From the NCBI RefSeq assembly GCF_019929225.1, contig NZ_JAHZPA010000001.1, forward strand, positions 700,805 to 764,804: a stretch of 64,000 bases of DNA, read 5' to 3'. Below, one piece after another: positions 17,654 to 27,797 of the stretch; the stretch's first letter is position 1, and every line of letters begins with the position of its first letter. This stretch comes from Streptococcus sanguinis (GTDB lineage: Bacteria; Bacillota; Bacilli; Lactobacillales; Streptococcaceae). Position numbers and translations under genes: made by a program. The notes beneath the pieces are model-generated. The model ran no database searches. It was not told the DNA's origin and saw only the letters and a list, made by a program, of their open reading frames with translations.

Positions 17654-19518
17654 TCGTTTAACCCACTCAGGTATTCATAGCGCTCGTATTTTTCCAGCAG
17701 TTTCTCGTTCTGCTCATCCAGTTCTTGCTGGAGTTGAGACAGGCGAGCAAAGTCAGATCCATTCTCTTGCATGGCCGCTTCAATCTCAGAAATCCGCTCC
17801 TCCAGCGCCTCGATATCAGCCTCAATGGACTCCCACTCCTGCTTTTCAAAGTAGCTCATACGCTTTTTCTCCTCGCGCACCTTGGCCGATTTTTCCTTTT
17901 CCGCCTTTTGGGAAATAGCAGAGCTTTCTGCTAGAAAGGCTTTTTCATCTAAGTAATCCGTGTAATTTCCGAAAAATTCTCTGATCACCCCATCCTCAAA
18001 AGCCAAAATCTTGCTGGCTACCTTGTCTAGGAAATAGCGGTCGTGGCTGACTGTAATGACTGGCCCGGCAAAGCCTTGCAGAAAATTCTCCAAGACTGTC
18101 AGAGTCGCAATATCCAAATCATTGGTCGGCTCATCAAGAAGCAAGACATTCGGCTTTTCCAAGAGAAGCTTGAGCAGATAAAGTCGCTTTTTCTCTCCAC
18201 CAGAAAGCTTTTCGATTAAAGTCCCATGAGTAGAACGAGGAAAAAGAAACTGCTCTAAGAGTTCTGCAATGGAAGTCGTTCCACTGCCTACCTTGACCTC
18301 CTCAGCCACTTCTTGCAGGTAATTAATAACTCGCTTAGACTCATCCAAGCCCTCAATCTGCTGAGAGAAATAGGCCACTCGGACTGTCTCTCCGATAATA
18401 AGCTGGCCAGCCTGAGGCTGAAGTTTACCGGCAATCAGATTGAGCAAGGTCGACTTACCAACACCGTTATCTCCGACAATCCCAATTCGGTCCTTGTTCT
18501 GGATTAAAAGACTAAATTGAGAGAGAATAAGCTTTTGGTCATAAGCAAAGTCTACATTTTGAAACTCGATAACCTTCTTACCGATACGGCTGGTTTCAAA
18601 GTTCATTTCCAGATTGCTGTCAGTCGTCTGGCCTGCCAAATCTTTCTTGAGGTCATGGAAACGATTGATACGAGCCTGTTGCTTGGTTGCCCGAGCCTGA
18701 GGCTGCCGTCGCATCCAGGAAAGCTCCTGCTTGTATAACTGCTGCTTCTTATGAAGCAAGGCCACATCCCGCTCATTCTGCTCTGCCTTGAGACGGACAT
18801 AGTCTTGATAATTTCCCTGGTATTCAATCAAGCGACCGCCATCCAGCTCAAAAATCCGTGTCGAAATATTATCCAAGAAATAGCGATCATGGGTGATGAA
18901 AAGCACGGTCTTCTTTGAATTTTTCAAGAAATGCGTCAGCCATTCAATGGTATCAATATCTAGGTGGTTGGTCGGCTCGTCCAGCAAGAGCAAATCGGCA
19001 TCACCTAAGAGAACCTGAGCCAGCTGAACTCGGCGACGAAGACCTCCTGATAACTGACCAACCTTAAGTGACAGATTAGTCAGACCAAGCTTGGACAGAA
19101 CCGTCTTGACCTGACTTTCGATTTCCCAAGCATGGAGCGAGTCCATCTCGGCCATAACCGCTTCTAGTCTTGACTGTTGGCTTTCATCATAAGCCGTCAG
19201 GAGCAGCTCATATTCTCGAATCAACTGCATTTCCCGTAAATCACTGGACAAAACAGTATCAAGCACCGTCTGCTCCTCATCAAAATCAGGCTCCTGAGTC
19301 AAATAAGCAATCTTATAGCCTATCTTAGCAGAAAAAGGGCTGACATCTCCGTCAAAGCCCGACTTGCCCGACAACACATCCAGCAGCGTTGTCTTTCCTG
19401 TTCCATTGACACCAATCAGACCAATCCGGTCTAGGTCATGAATGATAAAGGAAATATCCCGAAAAACAGTCTTATCTCCTACTGATTTGGTTAGCTTGTC
19501 AACGATAAAATCGCTCAT
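17650..19518 (-). CDS. ABC-F family ATPase (Uup-like)
   Basis: 622 residues with two ATP-binding domains and no membrane part. Domain 1: Walker [10 protein letters not shown] (36-44) and signature LSGGLRRRV. Domain 2: Walker [10 protein letters not shown] and signature LSGGEKKRL. The two are joined by the charged linker typical of ABC-F ([18 protein letters not shown]). The C-terminus is a long coiled coil (about 545-615), which matches Uup rather than EttA. Such proteins act on ribosomes, and Uup also binds branched DNA. It is not one of the acquired resistance types (Msr, Vga) as far as I can see. It overlaps cca upstream and the unknown membrane gene downstream, each by 4 bp. Confidence 0.92.
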   Translation of the reverse strand: MSDFIVDKLTKSVGDKTVFRDISFIIHDLDRIGLIGVNGTGKTTLLDVLSGKSGFDGDVSPFSAKIGYKIAYLTQEPDFDEEQTVLDTVLSSDLREMQLIREYELLLTAYDESQQSRLEAVMAEMDSLHAWEIESQVKTVLSKLGLTNLSLKVGQLSGGLRRRVQLAQVLLGDADLLLLDEPTNHLDIDTIEWLTHFLKNSKKTVLFITHDRYFLDNISTRIFELDGGRLIEYQGNYQDYVRLKAEQNERDVALLHKKQQLYKQELSWMRRQPQARATKQQARINRFHDLKKDLAGQTTDSNLEMNFETSRIGKKVIEFQNVDFAYDQKLILSQFSLLIQNKDRIGIVGDNGVGKSTLLNLIAGKLQPQAGQLIIGETVRVAYFSQQIEGLDESKRVINYLQEVAEEVKVGSGTTSIAELLEQFLFPRSTHGTLIEKLSGGEKKRLYLLKLLLEKPNVLLLDEPTNDLDIATLTVLENFLQGFAGPVITVSHDRYFLDKVASKILAFEDGVIREFFGNYTDYLDEKAFLAESSAISQKAEKEKSAKVREEKKRMSYFEKQEWESIEADIEALEERISEIEAAMQENGSDFARLSQLQQELDEQNEKLLEKYERYEYLSGLNE

Positions 19519-20714
19519 TTTTTCTCCTTGATATAGGCGTAAATGACCTCTAAGTCATTAGGTAAGTAGCCATCTACAATAGCGTATTCCAACTCTTTCA
19601 GAATTTGACCCAGTTTTGGTCCAGGCTCAAAGCCGAACTCCCGCATCAGCATACCACCATTAACAACCATTTCCTGCTTGTTATGAATAGTTAGACTAGC
19701 ATCAAGATTCTGAATCGCAGAGAAATCAACTGCCAAACCTTGCGCCTTTCGGAGTTCTTCTGCTTGTAGCAATAAGTTAATATCATAGTCATAGCAGTCG
19801 CGCTTGGTCAAGTCTCGTTCTGAGCGGATGGCCGCAATCTCAACCAAGTCTTCTACTTTCTTGGCAAATTCACGAGAAGTCTTCCATTTTTTCAGAAAAC
19901 CTTTGACATTTTGCACATCTAAAGCCAGTAAAAGGGCTGCCCAAGCCTGTTCAGATGCTGAAAAGCGAAAATCTGAAGCCAAGTCAAAGAGCCGTTCTAA
20001 CTTAGCTCTGCTCCCCTTCAAATCTGGCAAAAATTCTATGGCACCGCTTGTCAAGAGTGCTTCTAAACCCTTGCGCCAAAATGGAGCCAGCAGTAGCTTG
20101 TCAAACTCGATAAAAATTCGTTCAACTGAAATTTTTTCCATCAAGGGAGCGCAATCCTTCATAGCCACAAAAGTATCTTGCTCTATGTCAAAATCCAAGG
20201 CAGCCTGAAAACGAAAGCCCCGCATGATACGGAGAGCATCTTCATTAAAACGCTCTGCAGCCGTCCCAACTGCCTGCAAAATCTGATTTTCCAAGTCATC
20301 CAAGCCTTGGAAAAGATCGATGACTTGACCGTTTTCATCCAAAGCTAGGGCATTGATGGTAAAATCGCGTCGCTTGAGGTCTTCCTCCAAAGAACGCACA
20401 AAAGAAACCTTACTAGGCCTGCGGTAGTCCACATAGACATCCTCGGTCCGGAAAGTCGTCACTTCGTATTCGTGGTTATTTTCCAAGACCAAGACGGTTC
20501 CATGCTCAATCCCCACATCAACTGTACGGTCAAAGATACGCTTGGTTTCCTCAGGATAGCTGGAGCTAGCGATATCCACATCGTGAATAGGTCGCTGTAA
20601 AAGGGCATCTCGAACAGAGCCCCCAACAAAATAAGCTTCAAAGCCAGCCGCTTTTATCTTCTCTAATACTGGCAAAGCCTCCTGAAATTCAGAAGGCAGA
20701 GTTTCTAATCTCAT
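19515..20714 (-). CDS. cca: CCA-adding tRNA nucleotidyltransferase
   Basis: 399 residues, completes or repairs the 3' CCA of tRNAs. Class II features: [24 protein letters not shown] (about 28-51) with the catalytic DxD in [16 protein letters not shown] and [12 protein letters not shown]. Start ATG at 20714 overlaps the dapB stop, and its stop overlaps the ABC-F start. The dapB-cca neighbourhood is widespread in Firmicutes. Confidence 0.96.
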   Translation of the reverse strand: MRLETLPSEFQEALPVLEKIKAAGFEAYFVGGSVRDALLQRPIHDVDIASSSYPEETKRIFDRTVDVGIEHGTVLVLENNHEYEVTTFRTEDVYVDYRRPSKVSFVRSLEEDLKRRDFTINALALDENGQVIDLFQGLDDLENQILQAVGTAAERFNEDALRIMRGFRFQAALDFDIEQDTFVAMKDCAPLMEKISVERIFIEFDKLLLAPFWRKGLEALLTSGAIEFLPDLKGSRAKLERLFDLASDFRFSASEQAWAALLLALDVQNVKGFLKKWKTSREFAKKVEDLVEIAAIRSERDLTKRDCYDYDINLLLQAEELRKAQGLAVDFSAIQNLDASLTIHNKQEMVVNGGMLMREFGFEPGPKLGQILKELEYAIVDGYLPNDLEVIYAYIKEKK

Positions 20715-21478
20715 AGTAAATGTTCCAATCCATAGACTAATTCTGAGCGTTTGACAACTTCTTTAATGGCAAGATTAACTCCTGTCATAAAGGAAGCACG
20801 GTCATAGGAATCATGCCGCAGGGTCAATCCCTCTCCCTGACTGCCAAAGATTACTTCCTGATGCGCAACTAGACCAGGCAAGCGAACTGAATGGATACGC
20901 ATGCCATCGAAATCAGCTCCACGGGCGCCAGCTATAGACTCTTCCTCATCAGCAGCTCCCTGCTGCTTGCTCGGTCTGACTTGGCTGATGAGCTCGGCTG
21001 TCTTGATAGCAGTCCCACTCGGAGCATCCTTTTTCTGGTCATGATGCAGCTCGATGATTTCTACATTTGGGAAATACTTGGCTGCCTGAGCCGCAAACTG
21101 CATCAACAAAACAGCTCCCAAGGCAAAGTTCGGCGCAATCAGTCCGCCCAACTGCTTTTCCTTAGACAATGCAATTAACTCATCCAACTGCTCTGGAGTA
21201 AAACCTGTAGTTCCGACAACTGGGCAAAATCCCTGGTCTAGAGCGAAGTGAGTATTGTCATAAGCTACTTTTGGGGTTGTAAAATCAACCCAGACATGGG
21301 CTTCTAGCCCAGCCAATTCTTCCTTGGCATTGAAGACGGGAACAGCAGCCACTTCTTTTTCATCCGTAAAAGGATCCAGCAAACCAACTAATTCTAATTC
21401 AGGATCTTCTGTCACCATTTTGTAGGCTGCTTGGCCCATTTTTCCTTTAAAACCAGCAATAATAACTTTGATACTCAT
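20711..21478 (-). CDS. dapB: 4-hydroxy-tetrahydrodipicolinate reductase
   Basis: 255 residues, lysine/diaminopimelate pathway; it supplies lysine for protein and for the peptidoglycan cross-bridge. NAD(P)-binding [13 protein letters not shown] (about 8-20); [15 protein letters not shown] (about 145-159) is the substrate-binding signature with the catalytic His pair and Lys. ATG at 21478 has AAGGAGGAG upstream; an in-frame codon at 21511 lacks a site. It lies 41 bp after degV and overlaps cca. Confidence 0.97.
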   Translation of the reverse strand: MSIKVIIAGFKGKMGQAAYKMVTEDPELELVGLLDPFTDEKEVAAVPVFNAKEELAGLEAHVWVDFTTPKVAYDNTHFALDQGFCPVVGTTGFTPEQLDELIALSKEKQLGGLIAPNFALGAVLLMQFAAQAAKYFPNVEIIELHHDQKKDAPSGTAIKTAELISQVRPSKQQGAADEEESIAGARGADFDGMRIHSVRLPGLVAHQEVIFGSQGEGLTLRHDSYDRASFMTGVNLAIKEVVKRSELVYGLEHLL

Positions 21479-21519
21479 GTTTCTCCTCCTTACAGAGACA
21501 AACTCAGACATTCAGACAA

Positions 21520-22368
21520 TCAAATCACAGGAATATAAGCAAGTGCAACACTCCCCTTGCCTAGATGCGTTCCAATGACACTGCCAAAGGTTACGATAGG
21601 GACTTCACTAGCAATACCGCTGTCTAGCAGATTTTGCTGAAGCTCAGCTGCTTTTTCTGGAGCATTGCCATGGATAACCATAATCTGATAAGCACCGCCT
21701 GCTGTTCTTTCTTGGACAAGTTCCAGTATACGCTTGGTAGCCTTCTTCTCCGTCCGAATCTTTTCAAAAACTTCTATCACACCATGATTGTTAAAATACA
21801 GAATAGGCTTGATACTGAGCAGATTTCCCAGAATAGCTGCACCGTTAGACAGGCGTCCTCCTTTGACCAAGTGGTCCAAGTCGTCCACCATGATAAAGGC
21901 GCTGGTGCCATCAATCTGCTTTTGAACATTAGCTAAAATTGTTTCAAAATCTAGTCCTTCTTCTGCCCACTCTAGAGCAGATTGAACCATAATACCGAGC
22001 GGTGCACTGGTAATCTTAGAATCCGGAAAGGCAATTTGCAAACCGTGAAATTCATCTTTCAGATACTGAATGTTTTGATAAAAACCAGAAATTCCGCGAG
22101 ATAGAAAGAGTCCCAGAACATGAGTATAGTCTTTGCCGTCTAGAATGGTGAGAATCTCTTCTAGGTCCGCAATGCTAGGCTGACTGGTCTTGGGTAGTTC
22201 ATCTGACTGAGCCATTTTTTCATAAAATTCACTGGCTGTTAAGTTTCTGCCTTCGACATAAGACTCACCGTCAATCACGACCGGAATGTCCAAGACGAAA
22301 AGATTTTCGTTCTCTAGCAGCGAAGCTGGCAGATAGGCCGATGAATCTGTGATAACCGCTAACTTCAT
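21520..22368 (-). CDS. DegV family fatty-acid-binding protein
   Basis: 282 residues. DegV marks: [10 protein letters not shown] at the N-terminus, [12 protein letters not shown] (about 61-72), [12 protein letters not shown] (about 87-98) and a C-terminal YxVxHGN-like stretch ([14 protein letters not shown]). In staphylococci and streptococci DegV-fold proteins (FakB) carry fatty acids to the kinase FakA; which fatty acid, and whether this copy does so, is not shown. Its ribosome site overlaps the end of the DUF1149 gene, 2 bp apart. Confidence 0.92.
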   Translation of the reverse strand: MKLAVITDSSAYLPASLLENENLFVLDIPVVIDGESYVEGRNLTASEFYEKMAQSDELPKTSQPSIADLEEILTILDGKDYTHVLGLFLSRGISGFYQNIQYLKDEFHGLQIAFPDSKITSAPLGIMVQSALEWAEEGLDFETILANVQKQIDGTSAFIMVDDLDHLVKGGRLSNGAAILGNLLSIKPILYFNNHGVIEVFEKIRTEKKATKRILELVQERTAGGAYQIMVIHGNAPEKAAELQQNLLDSGIASEVPIVTFGSVIGTHLGKGSVALAYIPVI

Positions 22369-22370
22369 GA

Positions 22371-22745
22371 TTAAAACTCCAAATTAATGCCTGGCAAATC
22401 CAGAGCAATTTCTGTCACTTCATAAGTCAAGCGGTTGAGCATGGTCAGGCAAGGCCGAGCCAGCTCTTCTACTTCATCGTGGTCAAATTCACTCGGTTCC
22501 TCAATAAGACGACCGTGAATGTGGTTGGCTTGCGAAATAGTTCCGCTGATAACAAAATTTTCAAAAACAATCATAAAGGTCAAAATCACAATCAACGAAG
22601 TTGTGTGGGCTTCGACATCTCTTTTGACCAATTGGAAATTCACATCAACCTTGGTTTCAGGTGTTCCATTTTCTTTTTCCCACTCAAAATTTCGGGCGTC
22701 AAAATGGTACTGACTAACAAATTCTTTTTCGCGCTGTATGTTCAT
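22371..22745 (-). CDS. DUF1149 family protein
   Basis: 124 residues; a SecB-like small streptococcal family of unknown role. ATG at 22745 has AGGAGAAT 5 nt upstream; longer in-frame versions up to 22832 have no site. Conserved-looking parts: [38 protein letters not shown] and [20 protein letters not shown]. It is first in the DUF1149-degV-dapB-cca-ABC-F operon and has an extended -10 promoter (22777-22782). Confidence 0.85.
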   Translation of the reverse strand: MNIQREKEFVSQYHFDARNFEWEKENGTPETKVDVNFQLVKRDVEAHTTSLIVILTFMIVFENFVISGTISQANHIHGRLIEEPSEFDHDEVEELARPCLTMLNRLTYEVTEIALDLPGINLEF

Positions 22746-22776
22746 TTTTATTCTCCTAAAAATATGCGATAGGCCC

Positions 22777-22782
22777 ATTATA
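22777..22782 (-). promoter_or_regulatory. Extended -10 promoter of the DUF1149-degV-dapB-cca operon
   Basis: Minus strand TGGTATAAT, about 32 nt before the DUF1149 start. No good -35. Confidence 0.5.
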
Positions 22783-22832
22783 CCATATATCGAGCGAAGT
22801 TTCCATGCTAAAATTTGCAGGCCAGAAAACAC

Positions 22833-23015
22833 AAAAAAGAGGCTGGGATAAAAGTCCTAGCCTCTCAATTGTCTTTGGATTGTCGAGCAAGACGCAGTGG
22901 TTGAGTGGGCTCTACTACGCTGATTTCATCAGCTTTTACAGCCCTACTCAACTGTGCGGAGGTGGGACGACGAAATCGAATTCTAACGAATTACCGATTT
23001 CTGTCCCACTCTCTT
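22833..23015 (-). repeat. Structured element of about 180 bp after fruA, ending in a terminator
   Basis: Read on the minus strand it has three hairpins. (1) 22962-23009: outer GTGGGAC/GTCCCAC around inner GAAATCG/CGATTTC. (2) 22903-22949: GAGTAGGGCT/AGTGGGCTC-type arms around GCTGAT-GAA-ATCAGC. (3) 22839-22864: GAGGCTAGGA/TCCCAGCCTC, followed by TTTTTT, a strong terminator for the fru operon. It starts 8 bp after the fruA stop. The composition and modular build resemble small repeated elements that I recall between genes in oral streptococci, but only one copy is in this window. Confidence 0.6.
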
Positions 23016-23022
23016 TTAAATA

Positions 23023-24984
23023 CTATTTTTTAAGTGGTTTACGCAGGTAACCAAAGATAATACCGCTGACTACTGCACCAATCAATACATATACCAAGTA
23101 AAGGATTGGATTGTTTGTCAAACCGATAACGAAGATTCCTCCGTGAGGAGCCATGAGCTTGATACCAGACAATCCTACAAGAGCACCTGTAAGAGCTGAA
23201 CCTACGATAAAGCTTGGAATAGCACGAGCTGGGTCAGCAGCTCCAAAAGGAATTGCTCCTTCTGTAATGAAAGACAGACCCATGACAATGTTTGTCAAAC
23301 CTGAATCACGTTCTTCTTCAGTGAATTTATGTTTGAACAAAAGAGTTGCAATAAATACTGCCAAAGGCGGAACCATACCAGCTGCCATAACTGCTGCCAT
23401 AACAGGCGAACCACCAGTTGAAACAGTGCTTGCAAGTGTACTAGTACCGAATACGTAAGCAGCCTTATTAACCGGCCCACCCATATCGACAGCCATCATA
23501 CCACCGACTAAGAGACCAAGAAGGACAGCCGAGCTTCCGCTCAGACTTGCCAAGAAATCGTTCAGGGCTGTATTGATTGCTGACATTGGAATATTGACCG
23601 CCAACATCACAAATCCAGTCACAAGAACACCCAGAAGAGGCAAGAGCAAGATTGAACGGATACCTTCAAGTGAGCGAGGCAGACCTGCAAGAAGCTTACG
23701 AAGGAGAAGGATGATACCACCAGCTAAGAAGCCGCCTACCAAAGCTCCTAAGAAACCAGATGATACACCAGTTAATTCAAGAGTCTTCTGACCGCCTTCA
23801 GCATAGGCAACACCGCCAAATGATGCACCGCTACTTGCAATGGCACCAGCTACGAAACCAGAAACCAGACCTGGCTTTTCAGCGATTGAGTAAGCGATAT
23901 AACCAGCTAATACCGGCAACATAAAGCCAAATGCTGCACCACCAATTGCTTTAAACTGCGCTGCAATCTCATGATAACTTCCCAGATTAGAAAGCTGATC
24001 TTTTGGTACACCCAAGATCTGATCCAGCAAGAATGCAATGGCAATCATAATCCCGCCACCAATAACGAATGGCAACATTTGAGAAACCCCGCTCATCAAG
24101 TGCTTGTAAAAAGCGCCGCCTAGGCTAAGTTTTTCATTGCTTGATTCTGCCGTAGCGCCGCCGTTAGCAGCCTTGTAAATCTCAGCATTTCCTGAAAGAG
24201 CTAGATTAATCAGTTCTTCTGTCTTACGAATACCGTCTGCAACTGGACGATTGATCAACGGCTTGCCGTCAAAGCGATTCATCTCTACGGCCTTGTCAGC
24301 TGCGATGATAACAGCTTTAGCATTTTTGATATCTTCTGCTGTCAGCTTATTTCCAACACCACTAGCACCATTAGTTTCAACCTTGATGCCGACACCCATT
24401 TCAGCAGCGACCTTCTGCAAAGCCTCTTGAGCCATGTAGGTATGCGCAATTCCTGTCGTACAAGCTGTTACAGCCACTAAGAAGTCTCCCCCCTCATTGG
24501 AAGGTTCAACGACAGCAGGTTCTTCTGCTTTTTCCGAAGCATGGTCAAAGATCTCAATCACCTGATCAGGCGAAGTCACTTGGCGCAATTTATCCGCAAA
24601 ACCATCTTTCATCAGGTATTGGGACAATTCAGCCAAGGCAGCCAAGTGAGTATCGTTAGCACCTTCTGGAGCTGCAATCATGAAGAAAAGATCAGTTGGT
24701 TGGCCATCCAAACTTTCATAATCTACGCCTTTATTTGACTTGGCAAAAAGGACAGTCGCTTCTTTCACTGCAGTATTTTTGCTGTGAGGCATAGCAATCC
24801 CGTCACCCAAGCCTGTAGAAGTCAAGGCTTCACGAGCCAAAATCCCTTCTTTGAAAGTCTCGAAGTCTGTTACATAGCCACGATCCACTAGGCTCTGAAT
24901 CATTTCTTCGATTACAGCTTTTTTCTCTGTTGCCTGCAAGTCCAGCAACATCACATCTTTTCTTAGTAAGTCTTGAATTTTCAT
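23023..24984 (-). CDS. fruA: Fructose PTS permease, EIIABC
   Basis: 653 residues. It imports fructose and makes fructose 1-phosphate. IIA domain first (1-150) with phosphorylated His67 in GIAMPHSKN; linker rich in Ala/Glu; IIB domain (about 166-265) with Cys175 in VTACTTGIAHTYMA; then the membrane IIC domain (about 300-650). The start overlaps the fruK stop (ATGA). It is the last gene of fruR-fruK-fruA. Confidence 0.97.
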   Translation of the reverse strand: MKIQDLLRKDVMLLDLQATEKKAVIEEMIQSLVDRGYVTDFETFKEGILAREALTSTGLGDGIAMPHSKNTAVKEATVLFAKSNKGVDYESLDGQPTDLFFMIAAPEGANDTHLAALAELSQYLMKDGFADKLRQVTSPDQVIEIFDHASEKAEEPAVVEPSNEGGDFLVAVTACTTGIAHTYMAQEALQKVAAEMGVGIKVETNGASGVGNKLTAEDIKNAKAVIIAADKAVEMNRFDGKPLINRPVADGIRKTEELINLALSGNAEIYKAANGGATAESSNEKLSLGGAFYKHLMSGVSQMLPFVIGGGIMIAIAFLLDQILGVPKDQLSNLGSYHEIAAQFKAIGGAAFGFMLPVLAGYIAYSIAEKPGLVSGFVAGAIASSGASFGGVAYAEGGQKTLELTGVSSGFLGALVGGFLAGGIILLLRKLLAGLPRSLEGIRSILLLPLLGVLVTGFVMLAVNIPMSAINTALNDFLASLSGSSAVLLGLLVGGMMAVDMGGPVNKAAYVFGTSTLASTVSTGGSPVMAAVMAAGMVPPLAVFIATLLFKHKFTEEERDSGLTNIVMGLSFITEGAIPFGAADPARAIPSFIVGSALTGALVGLSGIKLMAPHGGIFVIGLTNNPILYLVYVLIGAVVSGIIFGYLRKPLKK

Positions 24985-25892
24985 ATTTTTTCTACCTCTA
25001 CTTTTTCATAGATTTCTTTTATGTAACCAGCTGTCGCCAAATCATCTGAGAAGGTGGTTGCCGTTCCGCAGGCCACTCCCCATTTGAAGGCTTGAATAAC
25101 ATCGCCAGAGCGGACAAACTCTCCGGTAAATCCAGCCACCATAGAGTCGCCAGCACCAACAGAATTTTTCACGTTGCCCTTGATAGGTTTAGCGAAGTAA
25201 GCACCCTCTTGAGTTACCAGCAAAGCACCGTCACCAGCCATGGAAATAATCACATGCTGGGCACCCTTGTCTAAGATTTGACGGGCATAACTCTCGATCT
25301 GATCCAAGCTTTCGAGCTTGACTCCGAAAATATCACCTAATTCGTGGTTGTTAGGTTTGACCAAAAGCGGCTCAAACGCCAATGAATCCAGCAGCGTCTG
25401 GCCTTCAAAGTCACAGACCACTTGTGCTCCCGTCTTTCTGGTTAAGCCAATTAGATCCTTGTAAACAACATTTCCTAAATTTTTAGGACTGCTGCCTGCG
25501 AAGACTACTGTATCTCCTGAAGTCAGAGAAGAAAGGAACTTCTCAAGTTCTTCTAGTTTCTGACTGGAAATTTCTGGACCAGGTCCGTTAATTTCTGTCT
25601 CAGCATCTGCTTTAATCTTGACATTGATACGAGTATCCTGCTCAACTTCTACAAAATGGCTGGAAATCCCTTCCTCTTCTAGAGTATCTGTGATGAACTT
25701 GCCAGTAAAACCACCGATAAAGCCAGTCGCTGTATTCTCAATACCTAGACGTTTGAGAACTCGGCTAACGTTGATTCCCTTCCCGCCAGCGAATTTGTCG
25801 TCACTGTCCATCCGATTGACGCTTCCTATAAGGACCTTGTCCAGACGGACAATATAGTCGATGGAAGGGTTTAGTGTGACAGTATAAATCAT
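24981..25892 (-). CDS. fruK: 1-phosphofructokinase
   Basis: 303 residues, PfkB family. It turns fructose 1-phosphate into fructose 1,6-bisphosphate. N-terminal IYTVTLNPSIDYIVRLD, the first PfkB signature AGGKGINVSRVLKRLG (about 35-50) and the second one NSVGAGDSMVAGF near 245-257 with the catalytic Asp in GAGDS. Start overlaps the fruR stop and its stop overlaps fruA, so all three genes are translationally coupled. Confidence 0.96.
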   Translation of the reverse strand: MIYTVTLNPSIDYIVRLDKVLIGSVNRMDSDDKFAGGKGINVSRVLKRLGIENTATGFIGGFTGKFITDTLEEEGISSHFVEVEQDTRINVKIKADAETEINGPGPEISSQKLEELEKFLSSLTSGDTVVFAGSSPKNLGNVVYKDLIGLTRKTGAQVVCDFEGQTLLDSLAFEPLLVKPNNHELGDIFGVKLESLDQIESYARQILDKGAQHVIISMAGDGALLVTQEGAYFAKPIKGNVKNSVGAGDSMVAGFTGEFVRSGDVIQAFKWGVACGTATTFSDDLATAGYIKEIYEKVEVEKI

Positions 25893-26632
25893 ACCTCAAT
25901 CACCTCCGTTTTTTCTTTCAGCGCTTGAATCACTTCCGATTCATTTTGAATAGTAATAATGCATGCTTTGGCAAGAGGAGCGACCTTGACAAAGGACGTC
26001 TGTCCTAGTTTAGAAAGATCAGCCAAGACATAAGTCTTCTTAGCGTTCTCTAAAATCGCTCTTTTGACAGCTCCTTCCTCCATGTCTGGAGTGGTAAAGA
26101 AGCCTTCGTCAATGCCATTCATTCCAATAAAGGCTTTATCGAAATTCAACTGACCGATTTGATTTAGGGCAACACCGCCAATGCTGGCATCCGTTGAGCG
26201 CTTGACCTTTCCGCCGATAATGACTGTCGGGATATTGCGCTCTACCAACTTGGTCGCATGGTGAATGGAGTTGGTGACAACAGTCACTCTAGGATCATGC
26301 AACTCGTTAACTAAAAGCTCATTGGTTGTCCCCGCATCAATAAAAATCACATCATGTTCTTGAATCAAGCTTGCTGCCATCTTGGCAATAGCTGTCTTTT
26401 CTTGAATGCTTTTGATAGATTTTTCCTGATTACTCTCCTCTTCTTGTAGAAAATGAAGGCTCTCGGCTCCACCATGAACTCGTCGCAGTTTATGCTCGCT
26501 CTCCAACTCATCCAAATCTCTTCTAATAGTTGATTCTGAAGTGTTTAAAGCATGTACTAGATAGTCTAAGGAAACAAATTTTTCTCTTATGACTGTCTCT
26601 AGAATAACCTGCTTTCTTTCCGACTTCAGCAT
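25889..26632 (-). CDS. fruR: DeoR family repressor of the fructose operon
   Basis: 247 residues. N-terminal helix-turn-helix of the DeoR type (KSERKQVILETVIREKF...ESTIRRDLDELESEHKLRRVHGG, about 3-56), followed by the sugar-phosphate isomerase-like sensor domain with DAGTTNELL (about 101-109). It probably senses fructose 1-phosphate and represses its own operon, as in lactococci. Start ATG at 26632 with AAAGGAGG upstream. A palindrome at 26649-26662 is the likely operator. Confidence 0.94.
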   Translation of the reverse strand: MLKSERKQVILETVIREKFVSLDYLVHALNTSESTIRRDLDELESEHKLRRVHGGAESLHFLQEEESNQEKSIKSIQEKTAIAKMAASLIQEHDVIFIDAGTTNELLVNELHDPRVTVVTNSIHHATKLVERNIPTVIIGGKVKRSTDASIGGVALNQIGQLNFDKAFIGMNGIDEGFFTTPDMEEGAVKRAILENAKKTYVLADLSKLGQTSFVKVAPLAKACIITIQNESEVIQALKEKTEVIEV

Positions 26633-26648
26633 AAAGCACCTCCTTTGA

Positions 26649-26662
26649 AATCGTTTACGATT
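26649..26662. promoter_or_regulatory. Palindromic operator (FruR site or degenerate cre) of the fru operon
   Basis: AATCGT-TT-ACGATT, a perfect 6-2-6 palindrome just downstream of the -10 box. On the plus strand TGAAATCGTTTACG differs from the catabolite-responsive consensus mainly at its last base, so CcpA is an alternative reader. Confidence 0.5.
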
Positions 26663-26665
26663 ATT

Positions 26666-26693
26666 ATTATACCTCTTTAATTTTCAATGTCAA
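26666..26693 (-). promoter_or_regulatory. Consensus promoter of fruR-fruK-fruA
   Basis: TTGACA (26688-26693), 16-nt spacer, TATAAT (26666-26671) on the minus strand. Confidence 0.9.
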
Positions 26694-26737
26694 GCATTTT
26701 CTATCAAAAACTTTCAATTTCTATCTTTTTACCGAAC

Positions 26738-26764
26738 AAAAAAGAGCTGGACTATATCCAACTC
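26738..26764 (-). terminator. Terminator of the hemW-CPBP operon
   Basis: Arms GAGCTGGA (26744-26751) and TCCAACTC (26757-26764) with TTTTTTG on the minus strand, after the stop at 26801. Confidence 0.8.
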
Positions 26765-26800
26765 CTTACAAATGTTGCATAACTGCCAAATAAAAGGCAA

Positions 26801-27784
26801 TTAGCTATTATTAATCAATGATACAAGATAGGCTGCCATGACAGGCAGAAAAGTACCAAGAAAAGTAAACACAACCAGAACCCAGAACCAGACTGACTTA
26901 AAAGCCTGTCGGTAGGTCCCTGGGAGCGAACGATTGGCGTCAATATATTCCTTGAATTTTGGCCATTTCAAAATTAAAAGCAAAAGAAATACCGTGCTGC
27001 CAGCGATTAATAGGCCGTAAAAAACGATGTTAACAATAGACTCTGGAGCCTTTTTTGAAAGAAAAGCTATACCTTCTGCTATGACAAAGTTATTGAGAGC
27101 ATGAAAAATGATAGACCAGATAATCGAATACTCAAAAGCGATATAACCAAAGCCTAAACCAATCAAACTAGCAAAATAAAACTGATAAAGATTTTCGTGA
27201 AAAAGGCCAAACAAAATCGCAGTCAAAAGAATGGCAAAAACCTTTCCATGCTTCTCTAATGCTCGCAATCCAGCACCTCTAAAAATGATTTCCTCCGTAA
27301 CAGGAGCCATCAAAGATGAATAAATCAGCATAGTCAGTGTCTCAGAACCGCCGCTCCCTGATTCCATGCCAGAAAGATCCAGATTGAAGAGCTGAATGAT
27401 AGCCTCCATGAGCTGATTGACAACAGCTGTAAACAATTGGGCGAACAAAAGGAAGCAAATCATATAAAAGAAAACTTTAGGAGTCATTTTCCGCCCCTTG
27501 CGACGAAGGTCGTATTTAAAGAGCTGCTTACCCCTAGACACCGTGAAAGTAAGAACACCAAGACAGGAGGCTAGAATATAGGCTCCGCCGTCCTTTTCCA
27601 TGAATTTGGTAACAATGTCTTGCGTCTTTTGAATGTCCATACCTTGTCCTGGCATGATGACAAAAAAGGCAACAAATACGTAAATGAAGACAGCAGCAAT
27701 CATGACCCATAAATAAGTAAAGCAAGTCGCTGAAAATCGTCCTAGATCTTTTTTAGGATTTAAAGGTTCGGGTATATAATACAT
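26801..27784 (-). CDS. CPBP family intramembrane metalloprotease
   Basis: 327 residues with about eight membrane segments. The Abi/CPBP motifs are clear: motif 1 TEEIIFRG (163-170; Glu164, Glu165, Arg169), motif 2 FGLFHENLYQF with His196, and a later HALNN. In eukaryotes this family removes CAAX tails; in bacteria roles include bacteriocin self-immunity and maturation of peptides. No bacteriocin gene is nearby, so the substrate is unknown. Start ATG at 27784 with AGGAG upstream. It is last in an operon with hemW, a thioesterase, a HAD phosphatase and a DUF1461 protein. Confidence 0.9.
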   Translation of the reverse strand: MYYIPEPLNPKKDLGRFSATCFTYLWVMIAAVFIYVFVAFFVIMPGQGMDIQKTQDIVTKFMEKDGGAYILASCLGVLTFTVSRGKQLFKYDLRRKGRKMTPKVFFYMICFLLFAQLFTAVVNQLMEAIIQLFNLDLSGMESGSGGSETLTMLIYSSLMAPVTEEIIFRGAGLRALEKHGKVFAILLTAILFGLFHENLYQFYFASLIGLGFGYIAFEYSIIWSIIFHALNNFVIAEGIAFLSKKAPESIVNIVFYGLLIAGSTVFLLLLILKWPKFKEYIDANRSLPGTYRQAFKSVWFWVLVVFTFLGTFLPVMAAYLVSLINNS

Positions 27785-27797
27785 AAAATCTCCTATA

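Noticed and set aside
22833..23015. Insertion sequence remnant or CRISPR-like array after fruA
   Set aside because: No transposase fragment, target-site duplication or regular repeat-spacer pattern; better explained as a structured RNA or small repeat with a terminator.
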